Assembly (NCBI GenBank): GCA_963702685.1
Contig: CAVPDQ010000008.1
Coordinates: 124,001 to 188,000 of the forward strand
Source: AP-15 sp963702685
Lineage (GTDB): Bacteria > Pseudomonadota > Alphaproteobacteria > ATCC43930 > CGMCC-115725
Direction: 5' to 3'
DNA length: 64,000 bases
Below are positions 42,322 to 51,568 of the stretch, in pieces. The position numbers and the translations under genes are program-made. The notes below the pieces were generated by a model, which saw only the letters and a program-made list of their open reading frames with translations, was not told the origin of the DNA and searched no databases. Position 1 is the stretch's first letter. Every line of letters begins with the position of its first letter.

Positions 42322-44672
42322 TGCCGGATCGGGGGGTCTGGCGACGGCTGCTCGTCTTGGCCGCGGCCCTCGGGCTCGCCTGCGCCGGGGTCGCGCCTCC
42401 GGCGAGCGCCCAGCTGGGGCACGGCGAGACGCGCCGGGCAAACAGCAACGCGCCCGTCGTCTTTCGCGCCGACGAGGTTGAATACGACGAGGATTTGGCG
42501 CTGACGGTTGCCCGCGGGCACGTCGAGATCTCGCAGAACGGCAAAATCCTGCTGGCCGACACGGTCACCTACAACCAGCGCACCGACACCATCACCGCCT
42601 CCGGGCATGTCAGCCTGTCGCAGCCGACCGGCGAAATTCTGTTCGCCGACTACCTCGAGCTGCGCGACGCGATGAACGAGGGTTTCGCCAAGAATGTGCG
42701 CATGCTGTTGTCCGACCGTTCGCGTCTCGCCGCCAACACCGCCCGGCGCACCAACGGCAACCGGACCGAGCTGCGCCGCGCTGTCTATTCGCCCTGCGAC
42801 TTGTGCAAAAGCGACCCGAGCGCACCGCCGGCATGGCAGCTCGCGGCGCGCGAGATCGACCATGACAAGAGCATGAAGATTGTCGAGTTCCGCGATGCGG
42901 TTATGGAGCTGGACGGCTGGCCGATATTTTATGCGCCATACATGTCGGTGCCCGACCCCTCGGTAAAACGCGCCAGCGGTTTTCTCGCTCCCTCGTTTGG
43001 CGGCTCCAACAACGTCGGGGCGCATATAACGCTCCCTTATTTCCTGGTGCTCGGCCCGGACAAGGATTTGACCTTGGCGCCGCGGCTTACCACCTTGGCC
43101 GGCCCGGTCCTCGGGGCGGAATACCGGGAGCGCTTCGGCAACGGCGAGCTCGATGCGATCGGCAGCCTCAACTACAGCAACCCCGATACCGCCGGCGCCA
43201 GCTCGGGAAAGGAGCTGCGCGGCAACATCGACGAGCACAGCACGTTCGATCTGAGCGATACCTATCGCGCCGGGCTCGATATCCAGCGGGTCTCCGATCA
43301 GAGCTATCTGCTGCAATTCGGCTTTGGCAACCCGCTGCTGAACGCAGAGATCAGCCGCGGCTATCTCGAAGGCTTCGAGCCGCGGGCGTCGACCGACATC
43401 GACACCTACATGTTTCAGCCGCTGCTGCCGGGCCTGGGCGATTCGACGCAGCCAATCGTGCTCCCGGTCGCCAACCGCAACTGGCAGAGCGAGCCCGACG
43501 AGCTCGGTGGCCGCTGGAACCTGAATGCCAATATTCTCAACATCGTCCGCGAGGTGGGCACGCAGACCCGGCGGTTGTCGCTCGGCTCGGAGTGGGACCG
43601 CACCTTTCGCGACGGGATCGGCGGGCAGTACAACTTCTCCGCCAGCTTTCGCGGCGACGGCTATTCGGTGAACAATCTGAGCCCGCTGTCGAACCCCGGC
43701 CTGCCGTCGGCGTATTTCCCGGTCAACGGCGTGCCGCCCGCCGAACCGATCGCCACCAACTTTCTGACCGGGCGCGTATACCCGCAAGTCGGGCTGCAAT
43801 GGAGCTATCCGCTGATCCGCCGCGGCTCCGACGTCACGCCTTGGATCGAGCCGATCGTCGCTGCCTATGCCGCGCCCAACGGCGGCAACCAGCGCAAGAT
43901 CCCGGACGAGGACAGCCTCGCCTTCCAATATGACGATTCCGATCTGTTTCGCGCCGACCGCTTGGCCGGCTACGACATCCTGGACACCGGGCAGCGGGTC
44001 GATTACGGCGGCAAGTTCGGCATCTACGACACCAGCGGCGGCAGCTATCGCGCGCTGATCGGCCAGAGCTACCGGGCCGAGACCAACCCGTTTCTGCCGC
44101 CGGGGTCGGGCGCCGAAAAGCGGCTGTCCGATGTGGTCGGGCGCGTCGTGCTTTCACCCAACAGCTATCTCGACCTGATCTATCGCTTCCGCCTCGACGG
44201 CAGCACCTTGGGCTACCGCGGGCAGCAGGTCACGGTCAGCGCCGGACCGCCAAATCTGCGGGTCAGCACCAGCTTTATTTTGGTCCCGGCGCAATTGCAG
44301 AGCGAGGTCGTGACCAACCCGGCGACCGGCCAGACCGTGCTCTACGGCAAGCAGGAGCAGCTTTCCTTTATGGTCACGACAAAGCTGACACGATACTGGT
44401 CGCTGCAGGGCAGCGAAACGCTCAATCTCACCAACAGCAACAACATCGTCAACGGGGTCTTGACGCCGGAATCGAGCAGCGCCAGCCTCTATGCTTCGCT
44501 GTCGGCGATGTATCAGGACGAATGCTTGGCCTTTGTCGCCGCGATAACCCAGTCGGGGATCCGCACCGGAGCGGTGTCGCCGGGCGTGTCGGTGCTGTTC
44601 AGCGTCGTGTTCAAAAATCTGGGCGAGATCGGCGGCAACGTCGCATCGTTCGGCGGCGCCCCGAGCCAATGA
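42321..44672 (+). CDS. lptD: LPS assembly outer-membrane protein LptD
   Basis: A 783-residue protein with signal peptide MPDRGVWRRLLVLAAALGLACAGVAPPASA, an N-terminal OstA/LptA-like domain (VVFRADEVEYDEDLALTVARGHVEISQNGKILLADTVTYNQRTDTITASGHV) and a large barrel domain (KRASGFLAPSFGGSNNVGAHITLPYFLVLGPDKDLTLAPRL). Cys residues occur in CDLC (about 155-158) and DEC near the end, able to form the disulfides LptD needs. It inserts LPS in the outer leaflet. The stop codon lies inside the first unit of an 18-bp repeat. It starts on the last base of lptG. Confidence 0.93.
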   Translation: MPDRGVWRRLLVLAAALGLACAGVAPPASAQLGHGETRRANSNAPVVFRADEVEYDEDLALTVARGHVEISQNGKILLADTVTYNQRTDTITASGHVSLSQPTGEILFADYLELRDAMNEGFAKNVRMLLSDRSRLAANTARRTNGNRTELRRAVYSPCDLCKSDPSAPPAWQLAAREIDHDKSMKIVEFRDAVMELDGWPIFYAPYMSVPDPSVKRASGFLAPSFGGSNNVGAHITLPYFLVLGPDKDLTLAPRLTTLAGPVLGAEYRERFGNGELDAIGSLNYSNPDTAGASSGKELRGNIDEHSTFDLSDTYRAGLDIQRVSDQSYLLQFGFGNPLLNAEISRGYLEGFEPRASTDIDTYMFQPLLPGLGDSTQPIVLPVANRNWQSEPDELGGRWNLNANILNIVREVGTQTRRLSLGSEWDRTFRDGIGGQYNFSASFRGDGYSVNNLSPLSNPGLPSAYFPVNGVPPAEPIATNFLTGRVYPQVGLQWSYPLIRRGSDVTPWIEPIVAAYAAPNGGNQRKIPDEDSLAFQYDDSDLFRADRLAGYDILDTGQRVDYGGKFGIYDTSGGSYRALIGQSYRAETNPFLPPGSGAEKRLSDVVGRVVLSPNSYLDLIYRFRLDGSTLGYRGQQVTVSAGPPNLRVSTSFILVPAQLQSEVVTNPATGQTVLYGKQEQLSFMVTTKLTRYWSLQGSETLNLTNSNNIVNGVLTPESSSASLYASLSAMYQDECLAFVAAITQSGIRTGAVSPGVSVLFSVVFKNLGEIGGNVASFGGAPSQ

Positions 44673-44764
44673 TCCGGCCCGAGCCAATGATCCGGCCCGA
44701 GCCAATGATCCGGCCCGAGCCAATGATCCGGCCCAAGCCAATGATCCGGCCCATGATCCGGATC
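44663..44764. repeat. 18-bp tandem repeat over the lptD stop codon
   Basis: Unit GAGCCAATGATCCGGCCC occurs at 44663, 44681, 44699, 44717 and, with AAG in place of GAG, 44735; a shortened ATGATCCGG unit follows. The first copy holds the last two lptD codons and TGA. In another frame it reads PEPMIR over and over, part of a false extension of surA. Confidence 0.85.
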
Positions 44765-44800
44765 GGCAGCGACAAGGATCGAACGAGGGGTGTAGTCTCG

Positions 44801-46177
44801 ATGCTGCGGAGGCGCGGCATGCGGCTGTTTTTTTGGCTCGGGGTGGTTTTGCTCGGTGTGGCCGGCGTTTCGCTCGCCGCCGGTGCCGCCGACGCGCCGG
44901 CGCCTCGGGCCCGCCAGGCCGCGGCGCGCCCGCCGGGGCCGACCGCGCCGCCGCCCGGACAATACGCCGAAATGCGCATCGCCGCGGTCGTCAACGACCA
45001 AGTGATTTCGGTCGCCGACCTCAATTCGCGGATCAGGATGGTCTTGCTGTCGACCGGGCTCACCGATTCGCTCGACACCCGCAAGCGCATCGCTGCGCAA
45101 GTGCTGCGCACGATGATCGACGAAAAGCTGCAGATGCAGGAGGCCAAGCACAAAAACATCGTCGCCACCGCCGATGAGCTCAAAAAGGCGGTGGCTTCCA
45201 TCGCCAAGCAAAATCATATGGAAACAGCGCAGCTCGAGGCGGTGCTCAAAGCCAAGGGGATCGAGCTGAGCGCGCTTACCGACCAGCTGACGGCATCGAT
45301 CGTGTGGACCAAGCTGGTGCGTGAGCTGGCGGCCGAGGCCAACCCGGTCTCGGATCAGGAGATCGACGATGCGTTGAAGCGGCTCAAGCAGAGCGCGGGC
45401 GAGCCGCAAACCCGGGTGGCGGAAATCTTTCTGGCGGTCGACAACCCGCAGCAGGACGACGAGGTCCGCCAGCTGGCGCTGCGGCTGACCGATCAGATGA
45501 AGCAAGGCGCGCGCTTTTCCGCCGTGGCCCAGCAATTTTCGCAATCGGCGACCGCTGCGGTCGGCGGCGATCTCGGCTGGATCCGCCCCGAAGCGCTGAC
45601 CCCGGAATTGGCCAAGGCGGTGACGCAGATGCAGCCGGGCCAGTTGTCGCCGCCAATCCGCACACCGGCCGGGTATTACCTGCTGCTCGTGCTCGACCGG
45701 CGCGACGCGCACGGCGCCAGCGCCAGCGCCGGCAAGCAAGACACCACGCTGCACATCGTGCAGGTGGTGTTCCCGCTGCCCGCGCAGGCGAGCGAAACCC
45801 AGCGCAGGGCGGCGCTGGCAGAAGCCGAAAGCGCTCGGCAGCAGGCGAAAAATTGCCCGGACATGCTGCGCATCGGCAAGGAACGGGCGCCCCAGCTTTC
45901 GAGCGAAGGCGATGTGCACCTGTCTCAGATCTCGCCGACGATGCGCAGCATGGTGCTGGGGCTCGGGGTTGGGCAGGCCTCGCAGCCGATCGTCGAAAAA
46001 AACGGGGTCGGCGTGATCATGGTGTGCAGCAAGGCCGAGGCCGGCAAAGCAACCGCTGCGGCCGCCCCGACCCGCGACGAGGTCGCCGAAGCCCTGATGC
46101 GTCAGCGGCTCGATATCCTGGCACGTCGATATTTGCGCGATTTGCGCCGCGCCGCCTTTGTCGATGTCAGGGTGTAG
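44801..46177 (+). CDS. surA: Periplasmic chaperone/peptidyl-prolyl isomerase SurA
   Basis: A 458-residue exported chaperone for outer-membrane proteins. Signal region MLRRRGMRLFFWLGVVLLGVAGVSLAAGA; SurA N-domain (AAVVNDQVISVADLNSRIRMVLLSTGL...VLRTMIDEKLQMQEAKHKNI); a parvulin domain (RVAEIFLAVDNPQQDDEV...GGDLGWIRPEALTPELAKAVTQMQPGQLSPPIRTPAGYYLLLVLDRR), and a second, degenerate one near 370-440. The next ATG, 44819, is also possible. It serves LptD, encoded just upstream. Confidence 0.9.
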   Translation: MLRRRGMRLFFWLGVVLLGVAGVSLAAGAADAPAPRARQAAARPPGPTAPPPGQYAEMRIAAVVNDQVISVADLNSRIRMVLLSTGLTDSLDTRKRIAAQVLRTMIDEKLQMQEAKHKNIVATADELKKAVASIAKQNHMETAQLEAVLKAKGIELSALTDQLTASIVWTKLVRELAAEANPVSDQEIDDALKRLKQSAGEPQTRVAEIFLAVDNPQQDDEVRQLALRLTDQMKQGARFSAVAQQFSQSATAAVGGDLGWIRPEALTPELAKAVTQMQPGQLSPPIRTPAGYYLLLVLDRRDAHGASASAGKQDTTLHIVQVVFPLPAQASETQRRAALAEAESARQQAKNCPDMLRIGKERAPQLSSEGDVHLSQISPTMRSMVLGLGVGQASQPIVEKNGVGVIMVCSKAEAGKATAAAAPTRDEVAEALMRQRLDILARRYLRDLRRAAFVDVRV

Positions 46178-46180
46178 GCC

Positions 46181-47179
46181 TTGCTGCCGCTCGCTCTGAC
46201 GATCGGAGAGCCGGCCGGGATCGGCGGCGAAATCGCGCTGAAAGCGTGGCGCGCCCGCGGCGACGGGGTCCCGGCGTTTTATTTGATCGACGATCCCGCG
46301 CGCATCGCAGCCCTGGCGCAGCGTCTCGGCTGGGCGGTGCGGGTTCGGCCGATCGACAAACCCGAGGAGGCGTCGGCGGTCTTTGCCGAGGCGCTGCCGG
46401 TAGCGCCGATCGGCCGGCCGTTGCGCGGGCAGCCGGGGCATCCCGATCCGGCCGACGCGCCGGCCGTTATCGGCGCGATCCGCGCCGCGGTCGCCGATGT
46501 CGTCGCCGGGCGTGCCGCGGCGGTCGTCACCAATCCGATCCACAAGGACAGCCTGTATCGCGCCGGGTTTGGCCATCCGGGGCATACCGAATTTTTGGCC
46601 GAGCTCGCCGGCAGCGCCGCAGCGCCGGTAATGATGCTGGTGTGCCCGGAGCTGCGCGTCGTGCCGGTGACGATCCACCTGGCGTTGCGCGCCGCGGTCG
46701 AAGCGCTCGACGCGGCAAAAATCGTTCATGCCGGCCGGGTGGCCGCGGCGGCCTTGCGCCGCGATTTCGGCGTTGCCGATCCAGTCCTCGCGGTTGCCGG
46801 GCTCAACCCGCATGCCGGCGAGTCGGGCGGCCTCGGCCGTGAAGAGATCGAGATCGTCGGCCCGGCCGTTGCCGAATTGCAGCGCGCGGGGATCGACGCC
46901 CGCGGGCCGCTCGCCGCCGACACGATGTTTCACGCGGCGGCGCGGCGGGATTACGACGCGGCCTTGTGCATGTATCACGACCAGGCGCTGATCCCGATCA
47001 AGACGATCGATTTCGATGGTGGCGTCAATGTGACCCTCGGGCTGCCTTTTGTGCGCACCTCGCCCGACCACGGCACGGCGTTCGCCATCGCCGGCCAGGG
47101 GATCGCGCGCGCCGAGAGCCTGATCGCGGCGCTGCGGCTGGCGGCCGAGCTTGCGGCGAGGCGGCGCGCTGCCGCCTGA
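46181..47179 (+). CDS. pdxA: 4-hydroxythreonine-4-phosphate dehydrogenase
   Basis: A 332-residue enzyme of pyridoxal phosphate synthesis. It has the LTIGEPAGIGGEIALKAW start, NPIHKDSLYRAGFGHPGHTEFLAELAG, with the metal-ligand His, and DAALCMYHDQALIPIKTIDFDGGVNVTLGLPFVRTSPDHGTAFAIAGQG with two more metal His. The start is TTG 46181, three bases after the surA stop. The order surA-pdxA-rsmA is conserved in many proteobacteria. Confidence 0.94.
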   Translation: MLPLALTIGEPAGIGGEIALKAWRARGDGVPAFYLIDDPARIAALAQRLGWAVRVRPIDKPEEASAVFAEALPVAPIGRPLRGQPGHPDPADAPAVIGAIRAAVADVVAGRAAAVVTNPIHKDSLYRAGFGHPGHTEFLAELAGSAAAPVMMLVCPELRVVPVTIHLALRAAVEALDAAKIVHAGRVAAAALRRDFGVADPVLAVAGLNPHAGESGGLGREEIEIVGPAVAELQRAGIDARGPLAADTMFHAAARRDYDAALCMYHDQALIPIKTIDFDGGVNVTLGLPFVRTSPDHGTAFAIAGQGIARAESLIAALRLAAELAARRRAAA

Positions 47180-48029
47180 GGCGCCGGCCGCGACCGCGCT
47201 GCCCTCGCTGCGCGAGGCCGTCGCCCGCTACGGCGTGCGTGCGCGCAAAAGCCTCGGCCAGAATTTTCTGTTCGACCTGAACCTGACCGCGCGCATCGCG
47301 CGTGCCGCCGGCGCGCTCGAACCGGTCGATATCGTCGAGATCGGGGCCGGCCCCGGCGGGTTGACACGGGCGTTGCTCGCGGCAGGGGCTCGCCGCGTGG
47401 TCGCGATCGAGCGCGACCCGGCCTGTCTTGCCGCCCTCTCGGCCCTCGGCGCCGCCTATCCCGGCCGGCTGGAGGTGGTCGCCGGCGATGCGCTGACGAT
47501 CGACCCGACGGCGCTGTCCCAGCCGCCGCGCAAAATCGTCGCCAACCTGCCCTACAACATCGCCACGGTGCTGCTGCTCGGCTGGCTCGACCGGATCGGC
47601 GAATTCGAAAGCCTGACCTTGATGTTTCAGCGCGAGGTCGCGCTGCGCCTGACCGCCCTGCCCCGCAGCAAAGCCTATGGACGGCTTTCGGTGATGGTCC
47701 AATGGCTGGCCGAGCCGCGCATCCTGTTCGACGTCCCGGCGCGCGCCTTTGTGCCGCCACCCAAAGTCACCTCCAGCGTCGTCGCCATCCGCCCGCGCGC
47801 GGCACCGCTTGCACCGGCGTCGAAGCCGGTTCTCGAACGGGTCGCCGCCGCCGCCTTCGGCCAGCGCCGCAAGATGCTGCGGTCGAGCCTCGCCACCCTC
47901 GGCCTGCCTCCGATGGAGCTGCTCGAACGCGCCGGGGTGGCGTCTACCGCCCGCGCCGAAGAGCTCTCGGTCGAGGAGTTTTGCGCCCTCGCTCGGGCCG
48001 CGCAGGAGGGATGGCCCGATGCGCATTGA
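47151..48029 (+). CDS. rsmA: 16S rRNA dimethyladenosine transferase
   Basis: A 292-residue KsgA enzyme that dimethylates two adenines near the 3' end of 16S rRNA. Motifs: RARKSLGQNFLFDLNLTARI, IVEIGAGPGGLTRALLAAG (SAM), ANLPYNIATVLLLGWL (N-L-P-Y catalytic), VQWLAEPRILFDVPARAFVPPPKVTSSVVAI. It starts at TTG 47151, overlapping pdxA by 29 bases. Confidence 0.94.
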   Translation: MRRGGALPPEAPAATALPSLREAVARYGVRARKSLGQNFLFDLNLTARIARAAGALEPVDIVEIGAGPGGLTRALLAAGARRVVAIERDPACLAALSALGAAYPGRLEVVAGDALTIDPTALSQPPRKIVANLPYNIATVLLLGWLDRIGEFESLTLMFQREVALRLTALPRSKAYGRLSVMVQWLAEPRILFDVPARAFVPPPKVTSSVVAIRPRAAPLAPASKPVLERVAAAAFGQRRKMLRSSLATLGLPPMELLERAGVASTARAEELSVEEFCALARAAQEGWPDAH

Positions 48030-48100
48030 GCCGCGACAACAGTGCGGACATACTGCACCCTTCCGATATCGTGACGCTCGTAAACCTGGGGAGAAGCATC

Positions 48101-48475
48101 ATGAAGGTGGTCACGCTCAAAGACATACCCGATCTTCCGGTTGAAGGTGCGGATCGGATCGAAGGCTGGACCGGGCCGGTTTCGCGGTCGCGGCAGACCA
48201 TCATCCAGCCGGGAGATTCGACGAACTACAATTGCAGCGTGGTAAATTTCAGCCAGGGTTGCACGACCGGGTGGCATACCCATACCTGCGACCAAATCCT
48301 CGTTGTAACATCGGGCTCGGGCATGGTCGCCACCGAGCACGAGCAGCACGCGATCAATGTCGGCGACGTGGTGCATATCAAGGCCGGCGAACGGCACTGG
48401 CACGGCGCCAAGGCCAGTACGACGATGGGGCACATAACGATCACCGCGGTCGGCGGTCAAGCCACCTGGGGCTAG
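48101..48475 (+). CDS. Cupin-domain protein
   Basis: A 124-residue single-cupin protein. The first cupin motif is GCTTGWHTHTCDQILVVTSGSG, with two His; the second is INVGDVVHIKAGERHWHGA, with one His and Pro-free HWHGA. It may bind Fe, Mn or Ni. Related stand-alone cupins include carboxymuconolactone decarboxylase-associated proteins. ATG 48101 has GGGGAG upstream, and the frame is open back to 47702 through rsmA, which is a false extension. Confidence 0.88.
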   Translation: MKVVTLKDIPDLPVEGADRIEGWTGPVSRSRQTIIQPGDSTNYNCSVVNFSQGCTTGWHTHTCDQILVVTSGSGMVATEHEQHAINVGDVVHIKAGERHWHGAKASTTMGHITITAVGGQATWG

Positions 48476-48774
48476 CCGGCCGCCCCATCAAAGGGAGGGT
48501 CTTTAACAGCACGCCTGCTGGTGCTCCCGCCCCCTCGATGGGGGCGGGTCGGGGTGGGGGTGATGCGTCGTCGAGCGCGCCGACCCGGTCGGAAACCGCT
48601 CTAACGCCACCGCCCTGCCGCGAGCGAGCATCCTGCTGCATGCGCCGGATGCTCGCGCATGTGGGTTTGCCTGACCGTTCGGACCCGCGCGGCGGATGCT
48701 GCATCGAGCCCTTATTCTGCGGCCAAAGGCCCCCAGATTGATATCGATCCGGCCGACCGCGAGCCCCTCCCGCG
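48476..48774. repeat. Intergenic region with GC-rich hairpins
   Basis: CCCGCCCCC TCGAT GGGGGCGGG near 48527-48550 is a strong hairpin followed by GGTGGGGGTGA, a dispersed-repeat type. A second pair, CGAGCATCC with GGATGCTCG, lies near 48623-48655. The first may end the cupin transcript. No gene is seen. Confidence 0.5.
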
Positions 48775-50818
48775 ATGTCCTCGTTCTTTTCCCCGTACCG
48801 CCACCAGTTTCTGCGGCTCGGCGCATGCGTGCCGCCGGTTGCGATCGGCGAGCCGCGGCGCAATGCCGACCACATCTTGGCGCTGCTCGCCGCCGGCACC
48901 GAGGCGCGCGTCGGGCTGATGGTGTTTCCGGAGCTCGGCCTTTCCGCCTATGCGATCGACGATCTTTTGTTTCAGGACGCGCTGCTCGACGCGGTCGAGC
49001 GCGAGATCGGCCGGCTGATCGCGGCGAGCGGCGAGCTCTTCCCGGTCTTTGTCGCCGGCGCGCCGCTGCGCTCGGCCGGGCAGCTCTACAATTGCGGCCT
49101 GGTGATCCATCGCGGGCGATTGCTCGGCGTCGTCCCAAAGGTTTATTTGCCGAACTATCGCGAATTTTACGAGCGGCGGCATTTCACCTCGGGCGAGGGG
49201 GTGGCGCTGCGCTCGATTGTCGGTCGCGGGGCACGAGGCGCCGTTCGGCAGCGACCTGTTGTTTGCGGCGCCGGGCGGTGGCGGCTTTGTCTTTCATGTC
49301 GAGATTTGCGAGGATTTGTGGGTGCCGCAGCCGCCGAGCACGGCGGCCGCCTTGGCCGGCGCCGAAATCCTGCTCAACCTCTCGGCCAGCAACATCACGA
49401 TCGGCAAGGCGCAGATGCGGCGCGTCTTATGCGCTTCGCAATCGGCGCGCTGCATCGCCGCCTACGCCTATTCTGCGGCGGGCGGCGGCGAGTCGACGAC
49501 CGACCTCGCCTGGGACGGCCAGGCCGGCATCTTCGAATTGGGCGAGGGCCTCGCCGAAACCGAGCGCTTTTCGGCCGAGCCCGAGCTCGCGATTGCCGAC
49601 ATCGATCTCGGCCGCATCCGGCAGGAGCGGATGCGCATCAACACCTTTGGCGATTGCGCGCGCGCCGAGCGGCGCCAGCTGCGCACGGTTTCGTTCGCGT
49701 TCGAGGCGCCGGCCGAGCGCCTCGAGCTGCGCCGCAATGTCGAACGCTTTCCCTATGTGCCGTCGGACCCGGCGATGCTGCGGGAGAATTGCTACGAGGC
49801 CTACAACATCCAGGTTCAGGGCTTGGCCCGCCGGGTCGAGGCGACGGGCTGCAAAAAGCTGGTGATCGGGGTTTCGGGCGGGCTCGATTCGACCCAGGCG
49901 CTGATCGTCTCGGCGCGCGTGATGGACCGGCTCGGCATGCCGCGCAGCAACATTCTCGCCTATACGCTGCCGGGCTTTGCCACCAGCGAGGCGACCAAGA
50001 AGAATGCCTGGCGGCTGATCAAGGCGCTCGGCGCCACCGGTGCGGAGATCGATATCCGCCCGGCCGCGCGCCAGATGCTGCGGGATATCGGCCACGCGGC
50101 GGCGAGCGGGGCTGCGCATTACGATGTGACCTTCGAGAACGTCCAGGCCGGGTTGCGCACCGATTATTTGTTCCGGCTGGCGAACCACAATGGTGGGCTC
50201 GTCGTCGGCACCGGCGACTTGTCCGAGCTGGGCCTCGGCTGGTGCACCTATGGCGTCGGCGACCAGATGTCGCATTACAACCCCAACGCATCGGTCGCCA
50301 AGACCTTGATCCAGCACCTGATCCGCTTTGCCGCTGCGTCGGGCGAGCTGGGTCCGGAGGCGGCGCCGGTGCTGGATGCGATCCTCGCCACCGAGATTTC
50401 GCCCGAGCTGGTGCCGCCCGGCGCCGACGGCCTGATCCAATCGACCGAGAGCGTCGTCGGCCCTTATCCGCTGCAAGACTTTAACCTTTTCTATGCGACG
50501 CGTTACGGCTTCAGCCCGTCCAAGATCGCCTATCTGTCGTGGCACGCGTGGGGCGATGCGACCCGCGGCTCATGGCCGGCCAATACCCCCGAGGCAGCGC
50601 GGCGCGCCTATAGCCTCGCCGAAATCAAGCGCTGGCTGCGGGTGTTCCTGATGCGCTTCTTTCAGCAGAGCCAATTCAAGCGCTCGGCGATGCCGAACGG
50701 CCCGAAAATCTCGTCGGGCGGCTCATTGTCGCCGCGCGGCGATTGGCGCGCCCCGTCCGACGCCACCGCCAAGGTCTGGCTCGACGAGCTCGAGGCGAAC
50801 GTCCCCGACAAGGAATAG
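48775..50818 (+). CDS. nadE: Glutamine-dependent NAD+ synthetase, frameshifted
   Basis: A 680-residue enzyme if repaired. The N-terminal nitrilase-like glutaminase domain has Glu in VFPELGLSAYAIDDL, Lys in GVVPKVYLPNYREFYE and Cys in FHVEICEDLWVP; the C-terminal NAD synthetase domain has the P-loop VIGVSGGLDSTQALIV and DLSELGLGWCTYGVGDQMSHYNPNASV. The frame changes near 49217: the first part ends LRSIV and the second resumes VAGHEAPFGSDLLF; one extra base explains it. All catalytic residues remain. It makes NAD from deamido-NAD, ATP and glutamine. Confidence 0.88.
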
Positions 50819-50947
50819 ACCCGCCGGCCGGTGCGGCGTTAACCATCAATGATAGTAAATTAACCACTAATTTTGAGAGGGATTCGCAACCGGCGACATA
50901 GATTTGGCGGGCGAGACGGGGGCTCGACCAGCCAAGGAAACCCAAAC

Positions 50948-51175
50948 ATGTCGCGAAGCGATCAAGACGCTGCGGTTGTCGCGTTTATCCGCACCAACGG
51001 GGTCACCCGCTGCCCGACCGCCTGCCTCGTGCGAACCCAAGGCACGGTAAGCCCCGCCGATCGCGAGGCATTGCAAAAACGCGCGATCGAGGCCGAAATC
51101 CTGCGCAGCCGCCGGCGCGGCCGAGACCCCTTCCCCGCGCTTCAAAGGACGGATGTGAAACCGCTGCCGGTTTAG
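50948..51175 (+). CDS. Small alphaproteobacterial-type hypothetical protein
   Basis: Seventy-five residues: MSRSDQDAAVVAFIRTNGVTRCPTACLVRTQGTVSPADREALQKRAIEAEILRSRRRGR. The FIRTNGVTRCPTAC segment looks like a short recognition helix pattern, and the rest is basic and helical. I recognise the pattern as a common unnamed alphaproteobacterial protein but not a function. TTAACC motifs 21 bases apart lie upstream (50839 and 50860). Confidence 0.55.
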   Translation: MSRSDQDAAVVAFIRTNGVTRCPTACLVRTQGTVSPADREALQKRAIEAEILRSRRRGRDPFPALQRTDVKPLPV

Positions 51176-51381
51176 CTTCGCGACGGCGCGTGCGGCGCCG
51201 GCGCAGCGCCGCCCGGCTGCTCGGACGCGTCGGCGCCGGCGGCGGGCAGGTCGGGCAGCACCGGCATGCACTTGGCCACCAGGACAGTCAGGTCGAGCAT
51301 GCCCAAGCCGATCGCGAGCGCCAAGAGCCACCCGTTCATCTGCCGGGCAATGCCGTCGAGACTCGCCAACCGCTCCTTCAT
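51172..51381 (-). CDS. Small single-helix membrane protein
   Basis: From MKERLASLDGIARQMNGWLLALAIGLGMLDLTVLVAKCMPVLPDLPAAGADASEQPGG the ORF gives 69 residues with one membrane helix (GWLLALAIGLGMLDLTVLVA) and a Pro/Ala-rich tail. No family is recognised. It overlaps the stop of the opposing gene by 4 bases. Confidence 0.45.
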   Translation of the reverse strand: MKERLASLDGIARQMNGWLLALAIGLGMLDLTVLVAKCMPVLPDLPAAGADASEQPGGAAPAPHAPSRS

Positions 51382-51523
51382 TCTCTTAGCTCCACTATAT
51401 GAATCTGCTGCACGAGTTATAGCCCGCACCATGCTGCATTGCAACATCGGCTGCCGCTAGTCTGATATGCAATTTGCGTTAAATTATTGTTACATCGACA
51501 AAAAATCTCGGAGGCCGAGCCCA

Positions 51524-51568
51524 GCGGTCTCACGATCCGGCCCGAGGGCCGGCGGTCTCACGATCCGG
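51524..51568. repeat. 28-bp period repeat over the SDR stop codon
   Basis: GCGGTCTCACGATCCGG occurs at 51524-51540 and 51552-51568. The right copy contains the last codons and the stop of the minus-strand SDR gene; the left copy lies just downstream of that gene. Confidence 0.7.

Noticed and set aside
44663..44752. CRISPR array
   Set aside because: The 18-bp copies are head to tail with no spacers, and there are no cas genes; the same holds for the other tandem repeats.
44522..44800. SurA with a PEPMIR-repeat N-terminal extension
   Set aside because: This part is the lptD end and its tandem repeat read in the surA frame; the SurA signal peptide starts at 44801 or 44819.
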